Origin: Sordaria brevicollis
Lineage: Eukaryota > Ascomycota > Sordariomycetes > Sordariales > Sordariaceae
DNA length: 64,000 bases
Reading direction: 5' to 3'
NCBI GenBank assembly: GCA_033439795.1
Contig: JAUTDP010000001.1
Location: 4,712,001-4,776,000 of the forward strand
Shown here: one piece after another, positions 32,371 through 43,346 of the stretch
How positions within the stretch are numbered: the stretch's first letter is position 1
How the letters are laid out: each line of letters begins with the position of its first letter
Notes under the pieces: model-generated
What the model saw: the letters and a program-made list of their open reading frames with translations, nothing else
Told to the model about the DNA's origin: nothing
Database searches by the model: none
Made by a program: the position numbers and the translations under genes

Positions 32371-33253
32371 GAGGAAAGTTTGAAGGAGTTTAATATTTAA
32401 TCTTTTGGACTTTTTCTTTTTGTCTTTTTATTCCAAACGCGCACGGATGAATAGTAGCACAGCCAGCCAAATCACCTAACCAACCAACCTTCCAAAAACT
32501 TTCTGTACATGTTTCCTCTGTCTCGCGTGGCGGGGTAGTCTTGCATTCTTGGTTTATCTCATGTGCCGGTATGGTCGGTATTTGGAAGCACAGTGTGTGT
32601 GTTAGTGTGTTGGTGTCTTGGGAAGACATGAAGCTTGATATAGACATTTTCGCCATCGCTAACCGGCGTGGAGAACTGGGCGTATACCGCGGTGCATTTA
32701 CGTCCTCTTTCCGTATGCTGCGGGATTCTGCTTACTAGATAGAGAAATGGGAGTGGGAGGTCATGTACATCATTATCCAACATTTACTACACTTAACGCA
32801 ACTATCGCTCGTGGTATGGTTCTTGTCGTGACATAGCATGTTCGGATTGACATAAGGCCACGCTATCACTTTGTCGGCAGTCACGTAATAGACCGACTAG
32901 AACCGCCGAAGAGATGGGAAACAAAACCGCGGTATTTGAAAGAAGCCAGAAATTTCATTGCTCATTTAAATCATTTACCGTCCGTAAAACTCCATATCCG
33001 AATGCGGCTGATGTATAAACTGGTAACAGACGAAGCCGCGCCAACCTACCACCGAGATCAAAATCGAGCATCAACCTCAGTAGCTGTAGTTTCCGTCCTT
33101 CGCTTTCGCTTGTCCGCTCACGAAAATTCGAATCCTCCTTTCGTCTTCGGGAGTCCTACTGACGCAGATTGTCCCACCACCTCCGTAGAACAAAACATGG
33201 CCGGCCTTGTGTTGCTCTCGCAGCCCATTGTCACCCCTTCCCCGTGAATAACG
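32371..33253. other. Intergenic stretch between convergent genes
   Basis: It contains the T-rich 3' region of the ligase gene, a short GT-rich patch near 32592-32616 and the 3' end of the E2 gene. No gene was seen. Confidence 0.5.
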
Positions 33254-34230
33254 CTACTCGTCGCCGAGGAGTCGCGCGGTGATATCTCCCATGTACGCTT
33301 CTTCGAGTTCATAGTCTCTTCCTCCGTGCTTGTCGATACCAAAGTAATGAAAGGCTTCAACAATCTTCTCCACGTCGAATCCCATGGCAACAAAACGATC
33401 TACCAGGTCTTTGTTATAACCGTCATATCTGTGTTTTGGTTTTTTGCCCCAAATGGGGGCATCCAAGGTTAGTCCAAAAACCTTGCTCTTTCTTCTTGGT
33501 TCCCCAACAGGGCGGGCTTCCAGTAACCGAACCGTAGTCATAACGGCTTGGTCCTAGCCACATCGGCAAAGCTACACGTACCTGCTGGAATCGTCTGTCG
33601 TCGATCCCCCCTTTGCCGGTTCGTTGCTGTACTTGACTGGAACTGCATCAACCCGGGGCGCTTTTGCATACTTGACGGCCCAGTCGTGCGCCGTCCGGGC
33701 GAACAGGTTGGGGTTCTCGAGCAACATTTTGGCCACCTGGGCGTCCTGGGGGTCTTTCGGGTTCGGTGATTCGAGAAGCATCCGTATGGCGAGCAGCGCG
33801 GTCTTGATGGTGCCGACTGGTGACCATGCTGTTCCGAGAATATCGAGACAGATGGCGCCCTAGACATTAAGAACAAAAAAGTTGTTAGTTTTCGTGCCGT
33901 AAAAGGTCTCTTCCACCGTCTTCCTGACACAAGATAGAAGCATGGGTGTGGATTTCGAACAAAACGTACAGTGACGCTGCTGATGTTGGGGTGCCAGATT
34001 TTGGTGGTAAGATACATCGCGGGCGGCTTGAACGGGTACTTGTCCGGAATCTGGATGTCGACCTCGTATGTGCCTCCGGCGTAGGGCGTGTCCGGAGGAC
34101 CGCTGAAGGTGCCCTTGAGATGCGAAAGATTGTCGGACTCGATTGGTTCGGCGAAGACCCCTGAAGCCTCTCTGTCGTTCCATAAGTCCTGCAGTTCCTT
34201 CGCAACGCGGCGCTCGCGGGTGGTCGCCAT
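33254..34230 (-). CDS. Ubiquitin-conjugating enzyme E2 with UBA domain (UBC1/UBE2K class)
   Basis: E2 enzyme that carries ubiquitin as a thioester and extends mainly K48-linked chains. Exons 34230-33970, 33859-33582 and 33428-33254 give 237 aa. Residues 1-150 form the UBC fold, with HPN at the end of exon 1 (KIWHPNISSVT) and active-site C91 at the start of exon 2 (GAICLDIL). The C-terminal 40 residues form a UBA domain (VDRFVAMGFDVEKIVEAFHYFGID), which identifies the Ubc1/E2-25K class. Introns are 110 and 153 bp; the second is long for this window but joins the frame cleanly. It is divergent from the proteasome ATPase gene RPT2. Confidence 0.93.
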
Positions 34231-35380
34231 GGTGAAAAAGATGTGGTGTTTTCACGCCGAAGAGAGGAGGAGGCTGGAAGGAATAAAGGGCTTGCTGTAA
34301 CGACGTAAATAAAATCGGCTGAGGGACAACTTGTTCAGCGGAATAAGTCTGTCAATCACTGATAAGATAAGCGTATGTAGGGGTTCGACCGGGAAGGTCT
34401 GTGGAATAAATGTTGCGATATGGGAGGACTTCGTGGTGATGGAGGAGATGGGGTAGCAGAACAAACAAAAGGGAAGTTCCGTTTTAAGCTTCCCAGGTCT
34501 GTACGAAATTTATCAGGGCACTGCAAACCAGGCAAGGTCCGATAGTAAATCAAATAAAGTGAATGCAAGGCTGCAGGAATATTCGCTGACAAGATGAAAT
34601 GGTGGTCGTCACTTCCTGGCGAGGAAAAAGTTAGGAAGTGCATAAAAGGACGTGAAGGCGTCGAGGTGGGGCTGGCATCCGTAGAGGTACCCAGGAATGT
34701 AGACTTCAGCTGGCGAGCGTGGTGTTTAAATAAAAGATGTGTTGGAGAACAAGCCTGTGGTGATGGTGATATTCGGCAGCCCCAACAACGCATGTGCTTT
34801 CTTTCCGACTCTATATTCAGACAACTTTGAGGAGACAATAAATGCTCTTTCTCTTCAATAGTACACACATAGATTGCGACAGAATAGAAGCAGCGAGGAG
34901 GCTCTGCCTCGGGCTGGACGACAGGGCAGGTCGTCCCCTCCCTCGCTCAATGCCGTGGCCATGCGCTGTACGGGAAGACAGTCCGTCATACAGTACAGTA
35001 CGAGTTGAGAAAGTGCCGATGCATGGTCATTGGACATTCCGAATGCAGTTTGGTGATAAAAAGCTCAAAGCACTCAAACGGCATGCCCGCCTAATGCTGT
35101 TGCCCCCGGCAGCAGCTTGCAATGGTCTGTGCGTCAGGTATTGCGACTGGACGACTGACGGATGTCGCGTTCACTGGGGGCCTGAACTGGAGCTTGCCAT
35201 CGCAACCTCCAAACGGGCATCCGCCAACAACGAATTCCAGAACAACCATTTCCATCACCGTCGCCCCTCTTTAACGACCTTTATATCGTGCGGCACTTTA
35301 CCCGTCGAATTTTTTACCCTCGACCTTCATTTCAACCCCCCCCAACACACTCTTGGGGTATTCAGAGGCGAATCATCAAC
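34231..35380. promoter_or_regulatory. Shared intergenic region of the E2 and RPT2 genes
   Basis: The 1150 bp lie between two divergent start codons. It must hold both promoters; the last 150 bp before the RPT2 ATG are CT/CA-rich leader. I looked for the yeast PACE proteasome element GGTGGCAAA and did not see it. Confidence 0.55.
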
Positions 35381-36996
35381 ATGGTCAGTTCGCCGAAACA
35401 AGGAGCTGAGCTCAAGCTTGCAATGCATCACATACTGACTAGCTGCGCAGGGTCAAAATCAGTCTGGCATGGGCGGCGGCCAGGACCCGTCAAAGTCCAA
35501 GAAAGATAACAAGGTAGGCTCCCACCATCTGCAAGATGCTTCTTTCTATGCGCTGGACGTTGATGTCTTTCGAGACTTGAGCGCTGACATCATGGACATT
35601 GCTAACCACCATCGCCACCATCACAGAAAGATAAGCCCAAGTACGAGCCGCCCCCGAAGCCCACCACCCGCATCGGTCGCAAGAAGAAGAGACAAGGCGG
35701 TGCTAGTGCCGCCGCCAAGCTCCCCTCAGTTTATCCGACAAGTCGATGCAAACTCCGACTCCTACGAATGCAACGAATCCACGACCATCTGCTGCTTGAG
35801 GAGGAATATGTCGAGAACCAAGAACGTCTACGCAAGGCGAAGACGGCCAAAGACAGCAACGCCCCGGCCTCTGCGGAGGAATCTGATCGCATGGCCGATG
35901 AACGCTCCCGTGTCGATGACATGCGGGGGAGCCCCATGGGTGTTGGTGTTCTCGAAGAGTTGATCGACGACGACCACGCCATCGTTTCAAGCACATCAGG
36001 GCCCGAGTACTACGTAAGCATCATGAGCTTTGTCGACAAAGACCTTTTGGAACCTGGCGCCAGTGTCTTGCTACACCACAAAACTGTCAGCATTGTTGGC
36101 GTGCTCACCGACGACACCGACCCGGCCGTTAGCGTCATGAAGCTCGACAAGGCGCCTACAGAGTCGTACGCGGATATTGGTGGTTTGGAACAACAGATCC
36201 AGGAAGTTCGCGAATCGGTCGAGCTTCCGTTGCTGCATCCAGAGCTTTACGAGGAAATGGGCATCAAGCCGCCCAAGGGCGTCATTCTTTACGGTGCTCC
36301 CGGTACTGGAAAGACCCTCCTTGCCAAGGCTGTCGCAAATCAGACATCAGCAACATTCTTGCGCATCGTTGGTAGTGAGCTTATCCAGAAGTACCTTGGT
36401 GACGGTCCCCGACTTGTTCGCCAGCTTTTCCAGGTATGTATAGATGGCCGATTTGCGCCGAGAAGGATATATTCTGATAATTTCTCTAGGTTGCGGCTGA
36501 GAATGCGCCTTCCATCGTGTTCATCGACGAAATCGATGCCATCGGTACCAAGCGTTACGACTCCACGTCAGGTGGTGAGCGTGAAATCCAGAGAACCATG
36601 TTGGAGCTTCTGAACCAGCTGGATGGTTTCGACGACCGTGGCGACGTCAAGGTTATCATGGCCACCAACAAGATCGAGTCGCTTGATCCTGCTTTGATCC
36701 GTCCCGGTCGTATCGATCGCAAGATTCTGTTCGAGAACCCCGATCAGAACACCAAGCGCAAGATCTTCACTCTTCACACCAGCAAGATGTCGCTCAACGA
36801 GGATGTCGACTTGGAGGAATTCATCGCCCAGAAGGATGATCTTTCGGGTGCCGATATCAAGGCCATTTGCTCTGAGGCCGGTCTTATGGCCCTTCGTGAG
36901 CGCAGAATGAGGGTGCAGATGGCCGACTTCAGAGCTGCTCGTGAACGCGTCCTGCGCACTAAGCAGGAAGGCGAGCCCGAGGGCTTGTACTTGTAA
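35381..36996 (+). CDS. rpt2: 26S proteasome regulatory ATPase RPT2 (S4)
   Basis: AAA+ ATPase of the 19S base that unfolds substrates and helps gate the 20S core. Four exons (35381-35383, 35451-35513, 35627-36433, 36490-36996) give 459 aa. The first coding exon holds only the ATG; the next begins with the Gly of MGQNQSG, the conserved N-myristoylation signal of Rpt2. Walker A GAPGTGKT, Walker [11 protein letters not shown], second region of homology [21 protein letters not shown] and the HbYX-like C-terminus GLYL are all present. It is slightly longer than yeast and human Rpt2 because of extra N-terminal residues. Confidence 0.96.
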
Positions 36997-37343
36997 CATA
37001 ATCGCATATTACCAGGCCTAATTTGCACGACTTTTCAGATCCGGGCGAAGCATGGACGAGAATGGAAATGGCATTCCTGCCATTACGATGGCAGTGTTAC
37101 AGCTGTCACAAACCGTACCTTGGCTTGAGTGAAGAGATAGGGATATCGTAGCGTTTTATCATAGCGAAAGAATTGAGTTGAAATTGACTACTCAAAAGGG
37201 TATGTCGTTTACTCCTCGAATTGCCATGTTGTGTATGTATTTAACGATCATGGAGTCCAGCTTCATAATTAACCTTGTAGACGGAAGGCCTACCATATAT
37301 GATGTAACACTCATCTCTTACTCCAAATTCTCTGCTTCGCATA
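36997..37343. other. 3' ends of convergent genes
   Basis: A short stretch between the stops of RPT2 and the SYLF-domain gene. No gene was seen. Confidence 0.5.
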
Positions 37344-38792
37344 TCACCTTGTTCGTCCGCCGTCTCTTCCATATTCAAAGGACGCTCCTTCATAAAGCAT
37401 CCTGCGCCTTTCTCTTGCTGCATCTTCATATCCCCAGTCATCTTCAATTTCCCTGCTCGAACCCCCACTGACCCTATCACTTCCTCTTCTTCCCTGCTGG
37501 TCCGCTGTTCTCAAAACCTCCATCAAGCCCATCGCGCCCTCGGGCCAAACCTTTTTGCCATCCTTCTTGCCCAACCCTTGCGACGGCAACGGCACATCTC
37601 CCCTCAGTATCTGCTCAACCGTAATCCCCCTCCTTGCATAAAACTCGGCATTCGCATCACCCCTAGGCACCACCACTGTCCCATCCAACGACACTCCCGC
37701 ATACAAACCCCTACTCCTAATATAGCTATACACCAACGGTTTCTCGTTTTTCTCCTTCACATTACCAGTAAAAGAAGAGGACCGACGATTAACCACCCCC
37801 TCCACCGCCGCCCCAGCACCAACCGGTCCAGCGACGATTCCCACATCCCCTCCCAGACTAACTCGCGGTCGCTCAGCAAACGCTCGCACCGCTGCGGGCG
37901 TGCGTAATACGCAGACGCAATCGTAGATGTCAATTCCCGCTAGAAACCCGGCCCCGAGAGAATGGATTAGGAATCCAGAAGGTGGTGACCACCCCCTCCC
38001 ATCCGGTAACCGCGAAACCACAATCCCGGACCCGGAAGACCCAGAAGCATAAAGACCGGTGCGAAAAACGGTAAAGATTGCTAACCCCGAGCAGGAAGCC
38101 AACACACGAGGTGGGATTTGGAGAAGCGGACTGCTGCGGGAGGATCCATTGGGGGATGAAGAAGGGGATTGGCAAAAGGACTGGATGATGCGAGCTGCCT
38201 TGTCGCATTCCTTGTCGAGGGTGGAAGGCCAGAAGGCTTCGGAGCCGAGAGCGTTGGTGAGTTTGTTGATGGGGGTGCCGGCTTTGAGGCTGAGACTGTG
38301 GAGGCGTTCGCTGAGGGTTCGTTTGTCTTTTTGGGGGTTGCTGGGATTTGACTGGGAGTGGGAAGAGGTTGAGGTGGATGTGGGGATGATGGCTCCTGAC
38401 ATTAGTCCTGGACCGCTTCCAGACCCGGATCCTGAGGAGGGATGGGAGGAGATCACCGGCCGTGGAGGTTTAGGTGGTGGAGGGGGTGAGTAGCTGCCAC
38501 TTCCATGTTGTTGTGGTGACGGCTGTTGTGGTTGATGAGGGTTATGGAAGGTATAAGCCGGCGGAGGAGCCTGTGGTATAGGCTGTGGCGGTGTTGGATG
38601 GTTAGAATGATGGTGACTATGGTGACCATGGTGATGATTGTGGTGTTCATCTCGACGACGCCGTCTTCGTCGGCGATGGTTCGGATCTCCTGAACCGCCA
38701 TCTCCGTAGAGACTGGCTGTCTCTTGATAGTAGTCAGGGTTGGTACCACCCAATGCGGGTATGCGACCCCAATCTGCTGCTCGAGATGACAT
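37344..38792 (-). CDS. SYLF (Ysc84-like) domain protein
   Basis: The 482-aa single-exon protein starts at the ATG at 38792. Residues about 1-180 are disordered: an Arg8 run, a His-rich patch, then Pro/Ser-rich with PPPPPKPPRP, a possible SH3 ligand. Residues about 190-420 match the SYLF/DUF500 domain (KECDKAARIIQSF, SCSGLAIFTVFRTGL, GSGIVVSRLPDGRGWSPPS, GGDVGIVAGPVGAG, RSRGLYAGVSLDGTVV, FYARRGITVEQILRG). Known SYLF proteins such as yeast Ysc84/Lsb3 bind phosphoinositides and actin at endocytic patches. Here the SH3 domain of yeast Ysc84 is absent, and the Pro-rich N-terminus may instead recruit SH3 proteins. The charged C-terminus is unassigned. Confidence 0.88.
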   Translation of the reverse strand: MSSRAADWGRIPALGGTNPDYYQETASLYGDGGSGDPNHRRRRRRRRDEHHNHHHGHHSHHHSNHPTPPQPIPQAPPPAYTFHNPHQPQQPSPQQHGSGSYSPPPPPKPPRPVISSHPSSGSGSGSGPGLMSGAIIPTSTSTSSHSQSNPSNPQKDKRTLSERLHSLSLKAGTPINKLTNALGSEAFWPSTLDKECDKAARIIQSFCQSPSSSPNGSSRSSPLLQIPPRVLASCSGLAIFTVFRTGLYASGSSGSGIVVSRLPDGRGWSPPSGFLIHSLGAGFLAGIDIYDCVCVLRTPAAVRAFAERPRVSLGGDVGIVAGPVGAGAAVEGVVNRRSSSFTGNVKEKNEKPLVYSYIRSRGLYAGVSLDGTVVVPRGDANAEFYARRGITVEQILRGDVPLPSQGLGKKDGKKVWPEGAMGLMEVLRTADQQGRRGSDRVSGGSSREIEDDWGYEDAARERRRMLYEGASFEYGRDGGRTR

Positions 38793-39479
38793 TGTGCGTA
38801 GATTGGGCTTCCAGAAACACTAGAGAATAGTAGACCCGAAGATCAGGAACCAGATGGCGTCTTATTTGTTTTAGTTAACAATGACAATGTCTACGATACA
38901 AAAAGCACAAAGCCGCGGAAACTGTGGTGCACGTCAAAGTAAGCGGACATGCTACCCGTCCAACAGAAACGAACGGCCAAAAGCTGCCGTGACTGGCCAC
39001 ATCCGACAATGCCGTCCATTGCGCCTCATTTTGAAGGGCAGTTCGAGGCATTCTCGATGTTTTGCCTTCGCCAAGAATTCCGTGACAACCAGTCGTTGCT
39101 CACAAGTTCAGTCTTGCAGGTCAGCAGTTCATCACCAACAAGACCTGAGCCCATCGCGGGGCAGTGCAATGATGTCATCGAGCCCTAATCGCAGACGGTC
39201 CCCACACTGTTCCGTTCGCGGTGGCCGTGGGCTTCAAAATCGCACCGACCGATGAACGGCTCGTTTTGGATTGGTGCAGGGTTTCAGGTTTCTGGAACAC
39301 GAAATCGATGATCTCGAACATAACTTTTTGAGAACCATGATTGACTGACATGAGAGAACTTGTCTGGCAAAAAGACGACAATGGTAGGGATGGTGGGATG
39401 TTGACCTTCAAGGCTCTTATCGAGGTCCTTGAGTGGGGCAGCAAAAACATCCAAAAAATCAACAAAAAGCAAAAGAAAT
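38793..39479. other. Intergenic stretch upstream of the SYLF gene
   Basis: It contains the SYLF gene promoter and the 3' flank of the tRNA-Met gene, with T-runs on the minus strand as pol III terminator candidates. No protein gene was seen. Confidence 0.5.
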
Positions 39480-39584
39480 GGGACCTGGGAGGCTCGAACT
39501 CCCGACCTCAGGATTACTCTGATTTTTTAACCAGATCATATGGGTATATGAGACCTGCGCGCTAGCCAACTGCGCCAAGGTCCC
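39480..39584 (-). tRNA. tRNA-Met (CAT), elongator, with intron
   Basis: A 105-nt gene with a 32-nt intron directly after position 37; the spliced tRNA is 73 nt. The acceptor stem GGGACCT pairs with AGGTCCC. The anticodon loop is CTCATAA with a T-T pair at 31-39, as in yeast elongator tRNA-Met, and the T arm is GGGAGTTCGAGCCTCCC. The minus-strand 3' flank begins ATTTCTTTTGC and continues into T-runs that can terminate pol III. It is identical to the plus-strand copy at 61862-61966, intron included. Confidence 0.95.
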
Positions 39585-41152
39585 AATATTGGGATGTTGT
39601 TAATGGAGAGAGCTTAATATTGTGCTTATGTTTGCCCCAGTGTCAACAAGAACTGGTTGACAAAACACAATAGTAAAGTATATGCGATCCGCAGAAGGTT
39701 GGATTCTTTGTTCATTCTGGCAATCTCCCTGGTGCACGGTGAAGGATTGACTGACTAAGCTACCAATCTAGGCTGGTCGCTGAGCAGAAAGAAGAAAGGT
39801 AGCACGCATGGGAAGTCGTTATGTACCGAGAAGAAAATGGGAAAAGAAGGAGCAACGTTGCAAAAAGACCGACATGACTCAAAAGTGCCGGTATAGTATG
39901 ACGGGACCATTGATCAGTTAGATAAGGGAGCAATGCCCTCGAGATCTACCAATGAGTATGATTGAGGAACTGCTGCGATCAATTCATGGCACAAGACAAG
40001 TCACTGGTGTCCATTAAAAAGGGGTGGATATAAGACCTCTCGAGAAGAGCAACAACATGGTAATAAATAGGTTCATGATTTACACAAATACAAGACAACA
40101 TTCTGAGATACAGTCACAAGAGTTGTTATGTTTACGAGGGAACCATGGTACTGCTTATCAGTGTGAAAGAGGATAGAAATTAAACAGACTTGAAGACATC
40201 TGCGCGTAATACTGACGAACTTATGTATTCTCTTCCATTACCACGGACATACATGACTGGGTATAAAGCATATATGTGATGAAAGAATTTGCCATTATGG
40301 TCGAGCAGGTAGAATTCAAGTGTGGCTTAAGAGACTAGTGTAAATCGACCAATGTCAACCAGAACATGCTATAATAATTGACCCGTGAGTACCAAGAGGT
40401 CACAAACTCGAGATGTTGTTATGTTATACTATTTAACACCTTAAGCCCGGTTGTAGATGAAATGTCACTTCAGAGGCTTACTTGCCATGATACTCGATGT
40501 AACATTTCGTGACACATGGAAATAATTCCATGATCCGCGATCGAACCTCGTAACCAGGATTCTGTGTTTTGTCATCTCCTTGGTGGACAACATGTCAGCA
40601 TGAAGATGACATGGTCTGGTACTGTGTTAAGAGGTTGTGGGGTAGAGATATAGAGACCGTGGTTGACGTGGTAAAAGACTAGACAATCCCATAAGCAGAT
40701 TGCCATGATATCAGAGGTTTTGTTCGTAGACTAGTTGGCATTAATTTGGCTAAGTACGCAGTAGTCATTCATCGGCTTGCTTCAGCATGTTCGGGCTTGT
40801 GGACGGGAGGTGCCGTTTCGACGGCATGGTCATCATCTACGAGACACAAAGGGTCCCTTTCTGTCATGAGAACACGCCTGGCACGCACCACACAAAGGTC
40901 CTGAACTGCATATGCTGAACGCCCGGGGGTATTTGTCTTGTTTCTTCCATTCATCCCTTGCATGATCTCTCCATTGGTTGTGTGATCTCATCATTTATTC
41001 GTATGAGGTCCCAAGCCTGGGACTAACAGCGAGTCGGAAAGCCACGGACTCCTCCATATTTCCTCGCCGGTGTTGATGATGCCCCGAACCGCGCCAATCT
41101 AGAGTGAAAACGCACAAAGGATAAAGAGTCGACGAAGCAACAGTTACTATCT
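39585..41152. other. Gene-free, somewhat AT-richer stretch
   Basis: In 1.6 kb next to the tRNA gene no gene was found. A perfect 7-bp inverted repeat (TGTCAAC and GTTGACA, about 39642-39663) and several ATGTTGTTATG-like words recur. Composition is less GC-rich than in neighbouring genes but not RIP-like. The area could be an old transposon insertion zone, but I cannot demonstrate that. Confidence 0.4.
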
Positions 41153-42364
41153 CTAGTAACCGAACTCCTTGAGAGCCTCGGCGGTCTTCTCGTTGACCTT
41201 GGCGCTCTTCTTGGCCTCGGAAAGCTGGCGGGCGGCGAGCTTCTTGCGCTCGTAGTAGGCGGCGCCCTTGGCCTTGCGGCGCTCCTCGAGTCTACCCAAC
41301 AGTTAGCATTAAACGGCACATGGCTTTGGAGAGCAAGAGCCTCAGCTCTGAAAGGACCAACGTACCTGGCAACAACATCCTCGTACTTCCAGCCAACCTC
41401 AGAGCTGAGACGGCCAACGGTGCAGTACTTGCGACCGGGCTGGAGTCTCAGGACACGGAGAGCCTGGGGAACGACCATCTTCTTCTTCTTGTCGTAGGGG
41501 GGAGGGACACCCTCGAAGACCTTGAGGCGCTCAAGGGCAGCGGCGCCACGGGCAGTCTTGTGGGGAATCATGCCGCGGACAGCCTTGTAGAAGATGCGGG
41601 AAGGAGCGCGGAAGTGGAAGGGACCTGCGGGCCGTCAGTATCGTCTGACTCTTCATCTCGACCGTTGTCATCGTCGTCGTCGTTTCGAAAGGGCTGTAAC
41701 TCACCACCACGAGTGGGGTTGTAGCGGGTCATCTTGCGCAGGTACGCATGGTACTTGACTATAATCGTAGTTTCGTCAGTTTGACTGTTCTCGTCGTTCG
41801 GTCTTCATTTCTCGTTCTCGCCCATGACTGCGATTCCCTCTCTTCCCTCCTCTTGTCGTGCCCAATTCCATGATCCTCCCGGGTCCGTTGATCCTCGCAG
41901 TCATGTTTCCCGGTTTCGTGTAGGAGTGCAGGTGTAACGTACGCTTGGCGCGGAAGAACTCGCCAGAGATGTTGAGGGCCTCGCAGCGGACAACGACGAT
42001 CTTCTGGCCGTTGAGGAGCTGCTTGGCGACGATGCTGGCGAGGCGACCGAGGAGGTGGCCCTTGCCGTCGATGACGACCTGTAAAGCAACAGGTTAGCCA
42101 TCACAAAACTGCTGTTGCCGCACCCTTGCCGTCAAAACGGCGTCCCTCGGTGTGCAAATGTCCCATGTTTCCCCCAAATTCCATATCCGTATCCAACGCC
42201 GTATCGTGTCGAACATGTCGTCTCCCTCTCGTTCGGTGTCGTTGCAGCAGCGGTCGGCAGCCTGGCCATTCGTCGCCATACGGATATGGAACCGGTGGAA
42301 ACCACATCCATCATGAATTCGATTTCGGGGATTCGCAACGTACCACAGACTCGAAAGAAGACAT
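41153..42364 (-). CDS. 60S ribosomal protein uL13 (L16 / L13a)
   Basis: Large-subunit ribosomal protein. Five exons (42364-42344, 42078-41943, 41758-41705, 41624-41366, 41291-41153) give 202 aa; all junctions are GT-AG and in phase. The first exon encodes just MSSFESV. Conserved uL13 motifs follow: [77 protein letters not shown] and [18 protein letters not shown]. The first intron is 265 bp and contains a perfect 14-bp inverted repeat. The many introns, concentrated toward the 5' end, are typical of ribosomal protein genes in filamentous fungi. Confidence 0.96.
42179..42291. repeat. 14-bp inverted repeat inside uL13 intron 1
   Basis: TTCCATATCCGTAT at 42179-42192 is exactly complementary to 42278-42291. 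The transcript could fold into a hairpin with an 85-nt loop in the intron. Confidence 0.7.
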
Positions 42365-43346
42365 CTTTGCCGGGGAAGACTGGGTTGACAAAGAAGGAGG
42401 ATTAGCGATCAGTCCGTCAAGCTCCGGCTGATCAAAAGGGCAGCAAGTCTGGCTCTTACCTCGCGATGGTTGACGGTCTGCGACTTTTTTGTGTGTGCTG
42501 AAAATTGCCCGTGTGCTTGGTGTTGGGAGATATGCACTAGTCCGTTTTCGGAAGCGGTGGAGGCTTGCCAGCCAGTGTGGCCTTTGCTGCCTGAGGCGTT
42601 GGGGTAGGGTTAGACCTACAGTCTGCAATTGGTGGGGCTGATTTTGCTGGCCTTCCCCGTGTCTTGGCGCTCATGTGGCGCGCGACAACCACGCTGATAA
42701 CCTTATCACGGTCTTCTTGATTCAGGTGCTCAAGGTGCCTTGCAGTGTTATCTCATGGGCGACAATGAACTGGCTATGATCTCATCACAGGACTCTGATA
42801 GGTGATTGCCACTCATATTGCGGTTCAGCAGTTGTGTTTTTGTGGCTTTTGTTGTGGTAAGCGAGTCATCATACTGAGTGAATCCTTCTCACAAGCAACA
42901 GAACGGGCGATCAGCGTCAAGTCCAGCTGGCCATCAAGGTAGTCGGGGCACGTAGGGGTCTCTGAATGTATCGCGACCGTGAATCGCCGGTTTGGGTTGG
43001 AGGACAGTCAATTACCATCTATGCCCTGGTCAACACCATCACTACACTTGGACACGCCCTATGCACAAGAAACCGTTATCTTTTAACTTCCATCTTCGTT
43101 TGTCCCAATACTGGACATATGATGCGATAAACCTGAACCCCAAAAGAAGGAATTAAAGAAACATGGGCGGAGGATATATGAACAGCTGGTAGCGACGTAC
43201 TGGCCGCCCTGATACGCCTTCACATGGCGAGAAAATCGAAGAAATGCCGACATTGTAACGAGGAACCACCTCAGCCTTCCATGCTCATCCTCACCATGAA
43301 TCTTCAAAATGACAGAATCTGGGCACTGCGCCTCTAACAGGCCACT
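42365..43346. other. uL13 promoter region and downstream flank of the BAG gene
   Basis: About 1 kb with only short frames. The part next to 42364 is the promoter and leader of the ribosomal protein gene. No other feature was seen. Confidence 0.5.

Noticed and set aside
40525..40560. GTTCGATC-like B-box on the minus strand
   Set aside because: Neither a pairing T stem nor an acceptor stem can be formed around it, so it is not a tRNA gene.
41759..42343. Possible box C/D snoRNAs in the first two uL13 introns
   Set aside because: No intron shows a TGATGA box paired with CTGA at suitable spacing.
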